From Geomonas diazotrophica (GTDB lineage Bacteria; Desulfobacterota; Desulfuromonadia; Geobacterales; Geobacteraceae), in contig NZ_JAHLMF010000003.1 in NCBI RefSeq assembly GCF_018919385.1, forward strand, positions 124,001 through 188,000: a DNA stretch of 64,000 bases. The letters are read 5' to 3'. The position numbers and the translations under genes are program-made. Positions within the stretch are counted from its first letter, which is position 1; each line of letters opens with the position of its first letter. Below the pieces are notes generated by a model. The model did no database searches, was not told where the DNA came from, and was given only the letters and a program-made list of their open reading frames with translations. Positions 50,975 through 61,270 of the stretch are shown here, in pieces.

Positions 50975-51541
50975 ATGGACAAGAAAAAACACGATGCGCA
51001 CCAGCACGACAAGAAGGCGGAGGGGGCGCAGGACCACGTGGAGCTCGCGCAGCCGCTGTCCGATGCGGATCGGATCAAGGAACTCGAAGAAGCCCTGGCC
51101 GCCAAGGGGCTGGAGTCGGCGAGCAACTGGGACAAGTACCTGCGCGAGCGCGCCGACCTGGAGAATTACCGGAAGCGGGTGCAAAAGGAGAAGGAAGAGA
51201 TCCTGAAGTACGGCAACGAGCAGATCGTCCTGGAACTTCTCCCCTCACTAGACAACCTGGAGCGTGCCATAGACCACGCCAGCGAGGATGATCCCATCGT
51301 CGAGGGGGTGAAGCTCACCCTGAACATGCTGGTCTCCACCCTGAAGAAGTTCGGCGTGACGGCGCTGGAGACTCCGCCGGGCACCCCGTTCGACCCCGCC
51401 TTTCACCAGGCGATGACCCAGGTGCCGAGCGAGGAGCAGGAGCCGAACACCATCGTGAACGTGTTCCAGAAGGGGTACCTCTTGAACGACCGGCTGCTGC
51501 GCCCGGCCATGGTCACCGTCGCCGTTAAGCCTGCGGCTTAG
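50975..51541 (+). CDS. grpE: Nucleotide exchange factor GrpE
   Basis: Releases ADP from DnaK. 188 residues: an acidic/charged N-terminus, a long coiled-coil helix ([41 protein letters not shown]) and a C-terminal beta domain ([48 protein letters not shown]). Follows hrcA with AAAGGAGAG. Confidence 0.97.
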   Translation: MDKKKHDAHQHDKKAEGAQDHVELAQPLSDADRIKELEEALAAKGLESASNWDKYLRERADLENYRKRVQKEKEEILKYGNEQIVLELLPSLDNLERAIDHASEDDPIVEGVKLTLNMLVSTLKKFGVTALETPPGTPFDPAFHQAMTQVPSEEQEPNTIVNVFQKGYLLNDRLLRPAMVTVAVKPAA

Positions 51542-51550
51542 AGGCGGATT

Positions 51551-51615
51551 GAGATAAAGATCAAGATTTAGAGGGAGCTTTTACTTAGTCTTGATCTTTG
51601 TCTTTATCTTTTTTT
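51551..51615 (+). terminator. Hairpin terminator between grpE and dnaK
   Basis: GATAAAGATCAAGA pairs imperfectly with TCTTGATCTTTGTCTTTATC across a 24-base loop, then TTTTTTT. It suggests dnaK also has its own promoter. Confidence 0.8.
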
Positions 51616-51690
51616 CACCCCGCCCCTTGTTTTTTGCTGGGGGCATGACTAGCTTGCTGAGTGACAGTTACCATATGAGGAGGCAAACAC

Positions 51691-53610
51691 ATGAGTAGAG
51701 TAATAGGAATCGACCTCGGGACCACCAACTCCTGCGTCGCAGTGATGGAAGGTGGGGAGCCGGTTGTCATAGCGAACGCAGAGGGAAGCCGTACCACCCC
51801 TTCCATGATCGCTTTCGCCGAGAACGGCGAGCGGCTGGTGGGCCAGCAGGCCAAGCGCCAGGCGGTCACCAACCCCGAGAACACCCTGTACGCCATCAAG
51901 CGCCTCATCGGGCGCAAGTACGATACCGAGGCGGTCAAGAAGGACATCGCCATCTCCCCGTTCAAGATCGTCAAGGCCGATAACGCCGACGCGTGGGTCG
52001 AGGTGCGCGGTCAGAAATACTCTCCCCCCGAGATCTCGGCGATGGTGCTGATGAAGATGAAGAAGACCGCCGAGGACTACCTCGGTGAGACCGTCACCGA
52101 CGCGGTCATCACCGTCCCGGCTTACTTCGACGACTCCCAGCGCCAGGCCACCAAGGACGCCGGCAAGATCGCCGGTCTGAACGTCCTGCGCATCATCAAC
52201 GAGCCGACCGCGGCGGCACTCGCCTACGGCCTGGACAAGAAGAAGGACGAGAAGATCGCCGTGTTCGACCTGGGCGGCGGCACCTTCGACGTCTCCATCC
52301 TGGAACTGGGCGAAGGGGTCTTCGAGGTGAAGTCCACCAACGGCGACACCTTCCTGGGGGGCGAGGACTTCGACCAGAAGATCATCGACTACATCGCCGA
52401 CGAGTTCAAGAAGGACCAGGGGATCGACCTCAGGGGCGACAAGATGGCGCTGCAGAGGCTGAAAGAGGCGGGCGAGAAGGCGAAATGCGAGCTCTCCACC
52501 TCGCTTGAGACCGACATCAACCTCCCGTTCATCACCGCCGACGCTTCCGGTCCGAAGCACCTGACCATGAAGCTGACCCGCGCCAAGCTCGAGTCCATCT
52601 GCGCCGACCTGATCGCGAAACTCGAAGGCCCCTGCCGCACGGCCCTCAGGGACGCCGGCCTCTCCGCCTCCGACATCGACGAGGTCATCCTCGTTGGGGG
52701 CATGACCCGCATGCCGATCGTGCAGAAGAAGGTGCAGGACATCTTCGGCAAGGTCCCCAACCGCGGCGTCAACCCGGACGAGGTGGTCGCCATCGGCGCA
52801 GCCATCCAGGGCGGCGTTCTGCGCGGCGACGTGAAGGACGTGCTTCTCCTCGACGTCACCCCGCTCTCCCTGGGCATCGAGACCCTGGGCGGCGTGATGA
52901 CCAAGCTGATCGACAAGAACTCCACCATCCCGTGCCGCAAGTCCCAGGTGTTCTCCACCGCTGCCGACAACCAGCCGGCGGTTTCCATCCACGTCCTGCA
53001 GGGCGAGCGCGAGATGGCGGCGGACAACAAGACACTGGGCAACTTCGAGCTCTCCGGGATCCCGGCCGCGCCGCGTGGCGTGCCCCAGATCGAGGTGACC
53101 TTCGACATCGACGCCAACGGCATCGTCCACGTCTCCGCGAAAGACCTCGGCACCGGCAAGGAGCAGTCCATCCGCATCACCGCCTCCTCCGGCCTCTCCA
53201 AGGAGGAAGTGGAGAAGATGGTGCGCGACGCCGAGGCGCATGCCGCCGACGACAAGAAGAAGCGCGAGCTGATCGAGGCGAAGAACCAGGGGGACAACCT
53301 GGTTTACTCCACCGAGAAGTCCCTGAAGGAATTCGGCGACAAGATCGACGCCTCCGAGAAGCAGAAGATCGAGGAAGGGATCGCGGCCCTCAAAAAGGCG
53401 CTGGAAGGAAGCGACGCCGACGAGATCAAGAAGGCGAGCGAGACCCTGATGCAGGCCTCCCACAAGCTGGCCGAGGCGGTCTATGCCAAGGCGCAGGCCG
53501 CGGGCGCCGAGGGTGCCGAGCCGCAGGCCGAGCCGGAAGCGGGCGGAGCCGCCAAGGGCGAGAAGGTGGTCGACGCCGACTTCGAGGAAGTGAAGGATGA
53601 CAAGAAGTAA
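51691..53610 (+). CDS. dnaK: Molecular chaperone DnaK (Hsp70)
   Basis: The central Hsp70, 639 residues. The ATPase domain has [37 protein letters not shown] and [15 protein letters not shown], then [13 protein letters not shown]. The substrate domain begins [15 protein letters not shown]. The C-terminal lid ends in [31 protein letters not shown], the usual tail. SD GAGGAGG precedes ATG. Normal length, no damage. Confidence 0.99.
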   Translation: MSRVIGIDLGTTNSCVAVMEGGEPVVIANAEGSRTTPSMIAFAENGERLVGQQAKRQAVTNPENTLYAIKRLIGRKYDTEAVKKDIAISPFKIVKADNADAWVEVRGQKYSPPEISAMVLMKMKKTAEDYLGETVTDAVITVPAYFDDSQRQATKDAGKIAGLNVLRIINEPTAAALAYGLDKKKDEKIAVFDLGGGTFDVSILELGEGVFEVKSTNGDTFLGGEDFDQKIIDYIADEFKKDQGIDLRGDKMALQRLKEAGEKAKCELSTSLETDINLPFITADASGPKHLTMKLTRAKLESICADLIAKLEGPCRTALRDAGLSASDIDEVILVGGMTRMPIVQKKVQDIFGKVPNRGVNPDEVVAIGAAIQGGVLRGDVKDVLLLDVTPLSLGIETLGGVMTKLIDKNSTIPCRKSQVFSTAADNQPAVSIHVLQGEREMAADNKTLGNFELSGIPAAPRGVPQIEVTFDIDANGIVHVSAKDLGTGKEQSIRITASSGLSKEEVEKMVRDAEAHAADDKKKRELIEAKNQGDNLVYSTEKSLKEFGDKIDASEKQKIEEGIAALKKALEGSDADEIKKASETLMQASHKLAEAVYAKAQAAGAEGAEPQAEPEAGGAAKGEKVVDADFEEVKDDKK

Positions 53611-53680
53611 GAAAGGGTTGCAAAGCGGGGCCTCTTTGGTAGAAGATGGCGCTGCATGTAGAAAATGACAACCGCAACGG

Positions 53681-53707
53681 GCAGCGTCTCATGAGATGGG
53701 GCGCTGC
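53681..53707 (+). promoter_or_regulatory. Hairpin between dnaK and dnaJ
   Basis: GCAGCG...CGCTGC stem with a 15-base loop followed by TCTTTGTG. It may be a weak attenuator or stabiliser in the dnaK-dnaJ gap; T run is poor. Confidence 0.45.
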
Positions 53708-53730
53708 TCTTTGTGTTACGAGGGCATACT

Positions 53731-54852
53731 TTGGCAAACGGTGAAAAACAGGATTACTACGAACTGCTCGAGGTGAACAAAAACGCCTCCGAGACGGAGA
53801 TCAAGAAGGCGTATCGGCGCCTGGCCATCAAGTACCACCCGGACAAGAACCCGGGTGACAAGAGCGCCGAGGACAAGTTCAAGGAGGTCTCCGAGGCCTA
53901 CGAGGTGCTCTCCGACCCCGAGAAACGTGCGCGCTACGACCAGTTCGGGCACGCCGGCATGGGGGGCGGCGGCTTCAACGGTTCCCCCTTCGGCGGTTTC
54001 GGCGGTTCCCCCTTCGGGGACATCTTCGGCGACATCTTCGGGGAGGTGTTCGGCGGACGCCAGAAGACCTCGCGCGGCAAGCGGGGCGACGACCTGCAGT
54101 ACAACCTGGAGATCAACTTCGAGGAGGCCGCTTTCGGGGTCGAGAAGAAGATCGACATTCCCTACGCCAAACGCTGCGAGACGTGCGGCGGTTCCGGCGC
54201 CAAGGCCGGCACCCAGCCGAAGACCTGCCCCACCTGCCAGGGGGCGGGCCAGATGCGGTTCCAGCAGGGCTTCTTCAGCGTTTCCAAGACCTGCTCGCAC
54301 TGCAACGGCGAGGGGCGCGTGGTTGAGCATCCCTGCCCGAGCTGCCGCGGCACCGGTACGGTCCGCGACAAGAAGACCATCTCGGTAAAGGTCCCCGCAG
54401 GGGTCGAGACCGGCATCCGTCTCAAGCTCTCCGGCGAAGGGGGGCAGGGGATCAAGGGGGGCGCCAACGGCGACCTCTACGTGGCGCTCACGGTGCGCGA
54501 GCATTCCCTCTTCCGGCGCGAGGACAACGACGTCCTGTGCGAGATCCCGATCAGCTTCACCCAGGCGGCCCTTGGCTGCGAGATCGAGGTGCCCACGCTG
54601 GACGGCAAGGTGAACATGAAGATTCCCGAGGGTACCCAGTCCGGCGCCGTCTTCAGGATGCGCGGCAAGGGGGTCCCGGCGCTGCAGGGGTATGGGCGCG
54701 GCGACCACCTGGTCATCGCCAAGGTAGAGACCCCGATCAACCTGAACAAGCAGCAGCGCGAACTCCTGGAGGAGCTGGCGCGCATCAGCGGTGAGGACGT
54801 GAACCCGATGCGCAAGAACTTCTTCTCCAAGGTGATGGACATATTCACTTGA
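53731..54852 (+). CDS. dnaJ: Chaperone DnaJ (Hsp40)
   Basis: DnaK co-chaperone, 373 residues. J domain with HPD (residues 1-70), Gly/Phe region with repeated GGF and GGSPFGD, four zinc-finger CxxCxGxG repeats ([32 protein letters not shown]), then the C-terminal substrate domains. Start is TTG at 53731 with GAGGG seven bases upstream, since no ATG fits. Its stop overlaps the next gene's TTG. Confidence 0.97.
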   Translation: MANGEKQDYYELLEVNKNASETEIKKAYRRLAIKYHPDKNPGDKSAEDKFKEVSEAYEVLSDPEKRARYDQFGHAGMGGGGFNGSPFGGFGGSPFGDIFGDIFGEVFGGRQKTSRGKRGDDLQYNLEINFEEAAFGVEKKIDIPYAKRCETCGGSGAKAGTQPKTCPTCQGAGQMRFQQGFFSVSKTCSHCNGEGRVVEHPCPSCRGTGTVRDKKTISVKVPAGVETGIRLKLSGEGGQGIKGGANGDLYVALTVREHSLFRREDNDVLCEIPISFTQAALGCEIEVPTLDGKVNMKIPEGTQSGAVFRMRGKGVPALQGYGRGDHLVIAKVETPINLNKQQRELLEELARISGEDVNPMRKNFFSKVMDIFT

Positions 54853-55382
54853 TAAGAAAGCTCAACCGGTGCGCGGCGGTACTTTCGGCCATTGTTTTCC
54901 TGGTCGCCCGTCCCGCGCCGGCCCTGAGCTCCCCGGCCCAGGCGACGCTGCTTGCCGATGCCTCCTACTCGGGGGCGCTCAAGGAGCGGATTCGCGGGGC
55001 CCAAAGGCGCATCATCTGCGCCTTTTACCTTTTCAAGGCCACCGACCGCAGGGGGAACCTCCCCGCCGCGATCGCGCAGGACCTGGCGCAGGCCAGGGCA
55101 CGCGGGGTGGAGGTCACCGTGATCCTGGAGGGCGAGGATTCTGTGGGGCGCGACAACCGCGCCGCCGCCGGGTACCTGGCACGCAAAGGGGTGCGGGTGC
55201 GGTTCACGCGCGACCGGCGCACCACGCATGCCAAGGCCGTGGTCATCGACGACCGTTTCGTCATAATCGGGAGCCACAATCTCTCCCACGCCGCGCTGAC
55301 CAGAAACCGTGAGCTCTCGGTGCTCCTGGACGCGCCGGAACTGGCAGCGCAGGTGACGCGGTACCTCGAGGGGATCAGGTAG
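54849..55382 (+). CDS. Secreted phospholipase D-like (Nuc-type) protein
   Basis: A 177-residue protein with an N-terminal signal ([19 protein letters not shown]) and one PLD domain: [19 protein letters not shown] is the HxK...D...GSxN motif (HKD-type, with N in the right place). Single-motif proteins of this size dimerise and act as nucleases or lipid hydrolases (Nuc, Zuc). Starts on TTG within the dnaJ stop (TTGA), so it is translationally coupled to a chaperone gene, an unusual partner. Confidence 0.85.
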   Translation: MIRKLNRCAAVLSAIVFLVARPAPALSSPAQATLLADASYSGALKERIRGAQRRIICAFYLFKATDRRGNLPAAIAQDLAQARARGVEVTVILEGEDSVGRDNRAAAGYLARKGVRVRFTRDRRTTHAKAVVIDDRFVIIGSHNLSHAALTRNRELSVLLDAPELAAQVTRYLEGIR

Positions 55383-55422
55383 GGCGGACGAGTCGGATCG
55401 GGTCCGATATGGGGACAAAGGC

Positions 55423-55550
55423 GGGCGAATGATTATTCGCCCCTACAGGTCGCCCGGATCACGGCAGCACCTCTTTTCCAAGCATCCTGAGCCCTTGTGA
55501 TCATCCCCAGTGGAGGGCTCCATCACTGTAGGGGCGAATAACCACTCGCC
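55423..55550. repeat. R2-family ends in outward orientation
   Basis: GGGCGAATGATTATTCGCCC plus CTACA, about 80 bases, then TGTAGGGGCGAATAACCACT plus CGCC. The ends face outward as at 48398-48466. It lies in the gap before PBP1A. Confidence 0.85.
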
Positions 55551-55635
55551 CAGCGCTCTCGCCTCCTATACGTTCGTTGCCATCACGAAAGCCGCAGCAT
55601 CACCGTCGTCCACCTCCTTACAAGGAGTAGCAACC

Positions 55636-57729
55636 TTGCGTAACCGTCGGCACGTTTCACTGAAGAAGCTCTTCTCCCCCGTTCTCCTCGTTCTTCTCCT
55701 GGCACTCGGCTGCGCCGTTTCCGCCCACGCCTCCATCGCGACCTATCCGGAACTCCCGACCGGCTACACCTCCATCCGGGTCTTCGACGGACAGCAGCGC
55801 TACGTCGGGCGCATCCTCCCCACCCAGCGCTACTGGGTCTCCATCGACCGGATCCCGCTCTTTCTGCGCAAGGCACTGGTTGCCACCGAGGACGCCCGTT
55901 TCTACGAGCACGGGGGGATCGACGTGCGGGGCATCGCCCGGGCCCTGGTGAAGGACGTGGTGAAGGGCCGGCTCGCCGAGGGGGGCTCCACCATCACCCA
56001 GCAGCTGATCAAGAACAAGTTCCTGAGCGGCGAGAAGTCGATCGACCGCAAGGTGAAGGAAGTGCAGCTCGCCATGGACTTCGAGAAGAAGTACACCAAG
56101 GACCAGATCCTGGAGATGTACTTCAACGAGATCTACTTCGGCAACGGCGCCTGGGGGATCGCGCAGGCGGCGCGGCAGTACTTCGACAAGAACCCGGAAG
56201 AGCTGACCGAGGCGGAGTGCTCGCTCTTGGCGGGGGTGCCCAAGAACCCGGGGCGCTACAACCCGCTTGGGGACCAGGCCAGGGTGAGCGCGCGCCGCAG
56301 CGTCGTTCTGGCCCGCATGGTCGCGGTGAAGATGATCACGCCGCAGCAGAAACGGGCCATCGAGGCCCATCCCGCCACGGTGATCAAGCCGGGGCAGGCG
56401 CAGGGGTACCTCGACCTGGTGCGCAGACAGCTCGTGGAGCGCTACGGGGCGCACATCGTGGAGCAGGGTGGGCTGGACGTGATCTCGGCCATGGACGTGA
56501 ACCTGCAAAAGCAGGCGGAGCAGGTACTGCGCGACGGCGTGAAGAAGGTGAACCCGAACCTGCAGGGCGCGCTCATCTGCATGGACCTGAAGACGGGTGA
56601 CATCCTGGCCGCGGTGGGGGGCGTGGACAACGCCAAGGGGGGCTTCAACCGGGCCTTCTCGGCCAAGCGCCAGCCCGGCTCCGCCATCAAGCCGCTCATC
56701 TTCGCCGCGGCCCTGGAGCAGGGTTACACCCCGGCGAGCCTCCTGGACGACACCCCGGTAGCCTACAACAAGGGGAACGGCCAGACCTGGCGGCCGCACA
56801 ACTACGAGAAGAAGAGCTTCGGCGAGGTGTCGCTTAGGCAGGCGCTGGCCCACTCCAACAACGTGATCACCGTGAAGCTGCTGGAATCGCTCGGGGTGAA
56901 CAACTTCGTCACCTTCGCCGGACGCCTGGGACTTTCCCTGCGCACCCCCAACGACCTCTCCCTCGCCCTGGGTACCGACGAGGTCACCCTGAACGACCTG
57001 GTCTCCGCCTACTCCCCTCTCGCCAACGGGGGTATGCGCAGCGAGGGGCGGACCATCATCCGGGTCTACGATCGCAACCGCAAGAGCTGGAACGAGAATC
57101 CGTCGCAGGTGACCCCGGTGCTCTCTCCTTCCACCGCGTTTGTCACCACCTCCATGATGAAGGACGTCCTGACCTACGGGACCGCCAAGGGGCTGAAGAA
57201 CTTCAGCCGCCAGCGCCCCGCCGCCGGAAAGACCGGCACCACCGACGACTACCGCGATGCGTGGTTCGTTGGGTACACGCCGCAGCTGATCACCGGGGTC
57301 TGGGTGGGGTACGACAAGCCGAAGCCGGGGGGAAGGGGTTTTACCGGCGGCGTGGTCTCAGCGCCGATCTGGGAGAAGTTCATGCGTAGCGCCAGCGCCG
57401 GTAAGCCCGCGCTGGACTTCACCAGGCCCGAAGGTGTGGTCACGGTCAGCATCGATCCCTCCACCGGCCAGTTGGCCACCCCCGAATGCCCGACCACAAA
57501 GGAAGAGGACTTCATCGCCGGGACAGAGCCGACCAGCTACTGCTCCAAGCACGGCGGCGACGCGATGCCGCCGGCCGCGCCGGTGCAGCCGACTCAGCCG
57601 ACTCAGCCGACTCAGCCGACTCAGCCGACTCAGCCGGGTGCCTCCGTCCCCGGCAACGAGGCGCCGGCCAAGGAGCCTGCCGAGGGGGGCGAGGGGACCG
57701 ACGGCGCTGCGGGAGAATTGATGCGTTAG
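55636..57729 (+). CDS. Penicillin-binding protein 1A (bifunctional transglycosylase/transpeptidase)
   Basis: Polymerises and crosslinks peptidoglycan. 697 residues. N-terminal membrane anchor ([20 protein letters not shown]). GT51 domain with catalytic Glu in [22 protein letters not shown] and [13 protein letters not shown]. Transpeptidase motifs are SxxK in [15 protein letters not shown] in [12 protein letters not shown] and KTGTT. TTG at 55636 has AAGGAG eight bases upstream; the upstream frame to 55510 runs through an R2 end. The C-terminus carries five PTQ repeats from a 9-base DNA repeat (57590-57640). Confidence 0.93.
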   Translation: MRNRRHVSLKKLFSPVLLVLLLALGCAVSAHASIATYPELPTGYTSIRVFDGQQRYVGRILPTQRYWVSIDRIPLFLRKALVATEDARFYEHGGIDVRGIARALVKDVVKGRLAEGGSTITQQLIKNKFLSGEKSIDRKVKEVQLAMDFEKKYTKDQILEMYFNEIYFGNGAWGIAQAARQYFDKNPEELTEAECSLLAGVPKNPGRYNPLGDQARVSARRSVVLARMVAVKMITPQQKRAIEAHPATVIKPGQAQGYLDLVRRQLVERYGAHIVEQGGLDVISAMDVNLQKQAEQVLRDGVKKVNPNLQGALICMDLKTGDILAAVGGVDNAKGGFNRAFSAKRQPGSAIKPLIFAAALEQGYTPASLLDDTPVAYNKGNGQTWRPHNYEKKSFGEVSLRQALAHSNNVITVKLLESLGVNNFVTFAGRLGLSLRTPNDLSLALGTDEVTLNDLVSAYSPLANGGMRSEGRTIIRVYDRNRKSWNENPSQVTPVLSPSTAFVTTSMMKDVLTYGTAKGLKNFSRQRPAAGKTGTTDDYRDAWFVGYTPQLITGVWVGYDKPKPGGRGFTGGVVSAPIWEKFMRSASAGKPALDFTRPEGVVTVSIDPSTGQLATPECPTTKEEDFIAGTEPTSYCSKHGGDAMPPAAPVQPTQPTQPTQPTQPTQPGASVPGNEAPAKEPAEGGEGTDGAAGELMR

Positions 57730-58433
57730 GCGGGGGGGGCGATCTCGGAGGCGTAGTAGTGCCGGATCGGCTTCAGGTCGTTGTCCAGTTCGTACACCAG
57801 CGGCGTGCCGGTAGGGATCTCCAGGTTGATGATGTCCGAGTCCGAAACCCGGTCCAGGTACTTGATGAGGCCGCGCAGGCTGTTGCCGTGAGCTACGATG
57901 AGCGGGCGGCGGCTTTCCCGCAGGGCCGGGACGATCACCTGCTGCCAGCAGGGAAGCACCCGCTCCACGGTGTCCTGCAGGCACTCTGTCCTCGGAACCA
58001 GGTGCGGCGGGAGTGAGGCGTAACGCGGGTCGCGGCCGGGGTAGCGCTGGTCGCCCTCGCCGAGCGCGGGGGGGCGCACATGGTAACTGCGCCGCCAGAG
58101 CTTCACCTGCTCCTCCCCGTACTTCTCGGCGGTCTGCGCCTTGTTCAGTCCCTGCAGCGCGCCGTAGTGCCTCTCGTTGAGGCGCCAGTCCTTGCATTCC
58201 TCGATCCACATCAGGTCCATCTCGCGCAGGATGAGCCAGAGCGTCCCGATGGCCCGTCGCAGCACCGAGGTGAAGGCGACGTCGAAGACGAATCCCTTCT
58301 CCTTCAAAAGCCGTCCCGCGTTCCTGCTTTCCTCCTCGCCCTGCGGGGAGAGTTCCACGTCGGTCCAGCCGGTGAACAGGTTTTCCTTGTTCCAGACGCT
58401 CTCGCCATGTCGGACCAGCACCAGTTGCTGCAT
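57726..58433 (-). CDS. gpmA: 2,3-bisphosphoglycerate-dependent phosphoglycerate mutase
   Basis: Interconverts 3- and 2-phosphoglycerate. 235 residues. [29 protein letters not shown] holds catalytic His9 in [25 protein letters not shown] and [22 protein letters not shown] hold the second catalytic His. Stop codon overlaps the converging PBP1A stop (TTAG). Confidence 0.95.
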   Translation of the reverse strand: MQQLVLVRHGESVWNKENLFTGWTDVELSPQGEEESRNAGRLLKEKGFVFDVAFTSVLRRAIGTLWLILREMDLMWIEECKDWRLNERHYGALQGLNKAQTAEKYGEEQVKLWRRSYHVRPPALGEGDQRYPGRDPRYASLPPHLVPRTECLQDTVERVLPCWQQVIVPALRESRRPLIVAHGNSLRGLIKYLDRVSDSDIINLEIPTGTPLVYELDNDLKPIRHYYASEIAPPA

Positions 58434-58463
58434 GAGCTCACCTCCTGTCCGCTTCCCCTCGCG

Positions 58464-59786
58464 CTACCTGGCGCCTCCCGCCTGCTTCGCCTCTTCGAGC
58501 TTGTCAGTTATGTTGTTCTTTATCCAGGACGGGTCCCACCACTCGATCGGATTCACCTCCTGCCCAGAGACCACCACGCCGAAATGGAGGTGGTCGCCGC
58601 CGGCAAGGCCGGTATCCCCGGTATCGCCGATGATGTCCCCCTTTTTCACCTGGTCCCCTTCCTTCACGGCGATCCGGCTCAGATGGCCGTAGAGCGACTG
58701 CAGCCCCAAGCCGTGGTCGATGATGACGCATTGACCGTAGATGCCGAGATCGTCGGCCCAGACCACCCGCCCTGCGTTCGCGGCCGGGACCTTCGAGTGC
58801 GCCAGGGAGGCCAGGTCGATCCCCAGGTGGTACTGCTCATCCACCTGTTTTCCCTTGTAGAAGTAGCTGCGCAACTGGCTGAAGGTGCCGCGCGGGGCGG
58901 AGTTGGGGAGGCGCAGGAACCCCCCTTGCCACAGCGGGGTGGGGGAGGTCTTCAACCCTGCCTGGTACAGGGTCTTTCGGTCAGCCTGCCTCACCTCCCG
59001 GTTCACCTTGAGGAAGAGCTCCTGCGGGGTCGCGGCCTGCGGGAAGCGATCCTTGAATTCGCCCGAGACCTTCTCCAGGAAAGAGTCGGTAAGCTCGATC
59101 CGGTCTCTGGGGAATGATTTCTCCAGCACGTGGTAGTAGATGCCGGTCAGCCTCTCGTTCCCCGCGCGGTCCACGGCCAGTACCTTGGGGATGAAGCGTT
59201 CCTGCAGCAGATCGCTGGGGAAGGGGAAGAGGCAGGCGTAGTAGCCGCCCGGCTGGCGGTAGGCGGGGTAGAAGCGGTCGGCGAAGAGCACGCCGGTCTT
59301 GGCGACCTCCCGGTTCACCGTGTACACCACCAGCCCGGCGCCGCCGCGGGAGACGTTGTGGGCGGTGCTGAGGACGGCGACTGCCGGGGGCTTGTTCAGG
59401 TAGTCGAAGTTGAAGGTCTGCTCGCTGCGGTTGCCGGAGCCGAAGCCGAAAATGGAGCGATCCACCGCGCGGACCTCCAGCCTGACCGGCCCTTCCTTGA
59501 GTCCCGGCTGGGCCGGGAGCCTGAAGGTCTCCGCCCCCTCCTTGATCCCGGAGGGGTACTCCCTGGTGAGGATGGGAAAGTTCTTCTGTCCCTGCACCAG
59601 GTTCACGTTCAGCGACTTGAGCCCCGAACGGTCCCGCAGTCTCAGCGTGACATCGAGCTTCGAGGAGATGGGGCCGCTTTGCCGGGAAAGGGCGAAGGCG
59701 GGGCCTGCAGTGTCCAGAAAATAATACACGCCCAACCCGAGAAGGAGCAGCAGGATCAGCATCATTGTCACGGCTGTCGTTTTCAT
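58464..59786 (-). CDS. M23-family (LytM) peptidase, membrane-anchored
   Basis: A 440-residue peptidoglycan hydrolase or its activator-type relative. N-terminal membrane anchor (VTMMLILLLLLGLGVYYFLD). A long periplasmic region with Ig-like strands (residues 30-250). C-terminal LytM domain with HLGIDLASL (first zinc His and Asp), SLYGHLSRIAVKEGDQVKKGDIIGDTGDTG and GGDHLHFGVVVSGQEVNPIEW (HxH). Start ATG at 59786 (MKTTAVTMM). It has a full zinc site, so likely active on peptide cross-links. Confidence 0.9.
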   Translation of the reverse strand: MKTTAVTMMLILLLLLGLGVYYFLDTAGPAFALSRQSGPISSKLDVTLRLRDRSGLKSLNVNLVQGQKNFPILTREYPSGIKEGAETFRLPAQPGLKEGPVRLEVRAVDRSIFGFGSGNRSEQTFNFDYLNKPPAVAVLSTAHNVSRGGAGLVVYTVNREVAKTGVLFADRFYPAYRQPGGYYACLFPFPSDLLQERFIPKVLAVDRAGNERLTGIYYHVLEKSFPRDRIELTDSFLEKVSGEFKDRFPQAATPQELFLKVNREVRQADRKTLYQAGLKTSPTPLWQGGFLRLPNSAPRGTFSQLRSYFYKGKQVDEQYHLGIDLASLAHSKVPAANAGRVVWADDLGIYGQCVIIDHGLGLQSLYGHLSRIAVKEGDQVKKGDIIGDTGDTGLAGGDHLHFGVVVSGQEVNPIEWWDPSWIKNNITDKLEEAKQAGGAR

Positions 59787-60013
59787 GGCTCTCCCCCCCG
59801 GCAACTGGTCCGGCACAAGCGCTTTTGCGCGCTCGGCCGCCCGTTGCCGTCGAAAAAGATTAATCCAGGCTAAGCACCCTCGGATTTTAGCACCCGCCCC
59901 CTCGAAGTCCAGCCAGGGCGGCGCACCGGGGTGGAAGCCGGGGCGGCGAAGGCCGCTAAAAAATATTGTAGCGCTCTGTAAAAATTTCAGACAGGTGGTA
60001 TATTTCTTTCAGC

Positions 60014-60200
60014 TAGCTAGCTGTAACTGAATGTCTCGGAAAAGGAGGTAGCTGCATCGAGGTAGCTTCCACTGAAGAGGATTCTAATTACGAAACAGCT
60101 GTACCAGCTCCGACGTTGAAAGCGTCGGGATGACCCCTGTAACGAGGGGATCGAGTAAAAAAAAGAGGCCTTGCGTATCAGTAGCGGGCCTCTTTTCTAT
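60014..60200 (+). ncRNA. Candidate structured small RNA or leader, copy A
   Basis: A -10-like TATATT (59999-60004) precedes a block with AGCTAGCTAGC, TCTCGGAAAAGGAGGTA (60034-60050), two short stems (CCGACG/CGTCGG at 60110-60128, CCCCT/AGGGG at 60134-60149) and a terminator hairpin AGAGGCC/GGGCCTCTTTT (60164-60196). The AGCTAGCTAGC and TCTCGGAAAA-GGAGGTA blocks recur in copy B at 61013-61052. A strong SD-like GGAGGT is followed not by ATG but by ATC in both copies. The 136-base gap to the DUF3332 gene could make it a riboswitch-like leader. The stretch 59787-60013 beyond holds nothing I can name. Confidence 0.5.
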
Positions 60201-60335
60201 TATGACTGTTGCGGGTGATTGTGTTACAGGTACAGCTGAAGTATATGAGCTGCAAGAACTGCAATTCTGTTATATTGGGAGAATCGGGATAGAGGTTGTC
60301 CCATAAGTACATCACATACCAAAGGAGGAATAGCT

Positions 60336-60869
60336 ATGAAGAGGATTACAGCGGCACTACTTGCCATGGTGATGGCCATGGTCTCCCTGCAAGGTTGCTA
60401 CGGCAAGATGGCGCTCACCCGCAAGGTGTACCAGGTGAACGGCGAGGTAGGCGACAAGTACCTGCGCAGCCTGGTGACCTGGGTATTCATCATCGTTCCG
60501 GTGTACGGAATTGCGGCACTGGTCGACTTCGTACTGTTCAACACCATCGAGTTCTGGAGCGGACACAACCCCGTGGCCCAGGGCGAGAAGGATTTCCAGT
60601 ACAGTGAAAACGGCGACACTTTCAAGGTACACGCCCAGAAGAGCGGCGAAACCCTTCGCTACACCTTCAACCGCTACCATGGTGATACCTACCTTGACAC
60701 CCTTACCATCGACTGGAACGTGAAGACCGGTAACTCTGTAGCGGCGCTGCGCGAGGGGGACAACGTGACCCAGTTCCAGGCGATGCGCGGCAAGGGCGGC
60801 GTGAAGGTAACGAGCTCGGCTCCTGCTGCTTTGAACGGGGGCGCGCAAATGACGGCTCTGTACCAGTAG
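60336..60869 (+). CDS. DUF3332-family lipoprotein
   Basis: A 177-residue envelope protein. MKRITAALLAMVMAMVSLQGC is a lipoprotein signal with the lipobox cysteine at residue 21. A second hydrophobic stretch (SLVTWVFIIVPVYGIAALVDFVLFNTIEFW) is typical of DUF3332, which occurs in Vibrio, Geobacter and relatives and has no known function. C-terminal part is beta-rich. AAAGGAGG precedes ATG. It sits between two candidate small RNAs. Confidence 0.8.
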   Translation: MKRITAALLAMVMAMVSLQGCYGKMALTRKVYQVNGEVGDKYLRSLVTWVFIIVPVYGIAALVDFVLFNTIEFWSGHNPVAQGEKDFQYSENGDTFKVHAQKSGETLRYTFNRYHGDTYLDTLTIDWNVKTGNSVAALREGDNVTQFQAMRGKGGVKVTSSAPAALNGGAQMTALYQ

Positions 60870-61013
60870 GAGGGGGGGATACTCAGCGGCAGGAAGAGAG
60901 ATGACAACGTTAGCGAGTTCAAACTCGATGAGGAGGCAACTGAAGCAGTATACCCGGAAAAAAAAAATTTCGACAGACTGTTTCTTTCGCATCGCCGGTG
61001 CTATGTTTGACTC

Positions 61014-61197
61014 AGCTAGCTAGCAAAGAGGGATCTCGGAAAAAAGGAGGTAATCAGCATCAAAGAAACTCCACCGATTCGGAATCTCACAACCTGAAGC
61101 TGTAACCTCCCGGTGCCTACGGGCACTGGCAACCACCCTTGAAAAGGGTACCCATGTAAGGCATCAAGTGAGGCCCGCCGTAACGGCGGGCCTTTTC
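61014..61197 (+). ncRNA. Candidate structured small RNA, copy B
   Basis: TATGTT (61002-61007), then CAGCTAGCTAGC, TCTCGGAAAAAAGGAGGTA (61034-61052), stems GTGCC/GGCAC (61113-61126) and ACCCTT/AAGGGT (61135-61149), and a terminator GGCCCGCC/GGCGGGCCTTTT (61171-61196). No plus-strand gene follows, so it seems to be an independent RNA and not a 5' leader. It shares its motif order with copy A. No ORF with a standard start is found. Confidence 0.5.
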
Positions 61198-61270
61198 ACG
61201 TTGTGGAACCCAGCCTTGGAGTGCGGACTCTCCCGCTAAAATCTCGCCTACCTGTCCTGCAAAGGCTGCA

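Noticed and set aside
51616-51690. Sigma-32 promoter before dnaK
   Set aside because: CCTTG...GGCATGAC resembles it only loosely; not enough to call.
51649-53463. 604-codon minus-strand ORF opposite dnaK
   Set aside because: Antisense dnaK frames are often long and open; no evidence of coding beyond that.
60000-60200. c-di-GMP (GEMM) or cobalamin riboswitch
   Set aside because: The GEMM GGGCAAACC/GACGCAAAGCC core and the B12 box are both absent.
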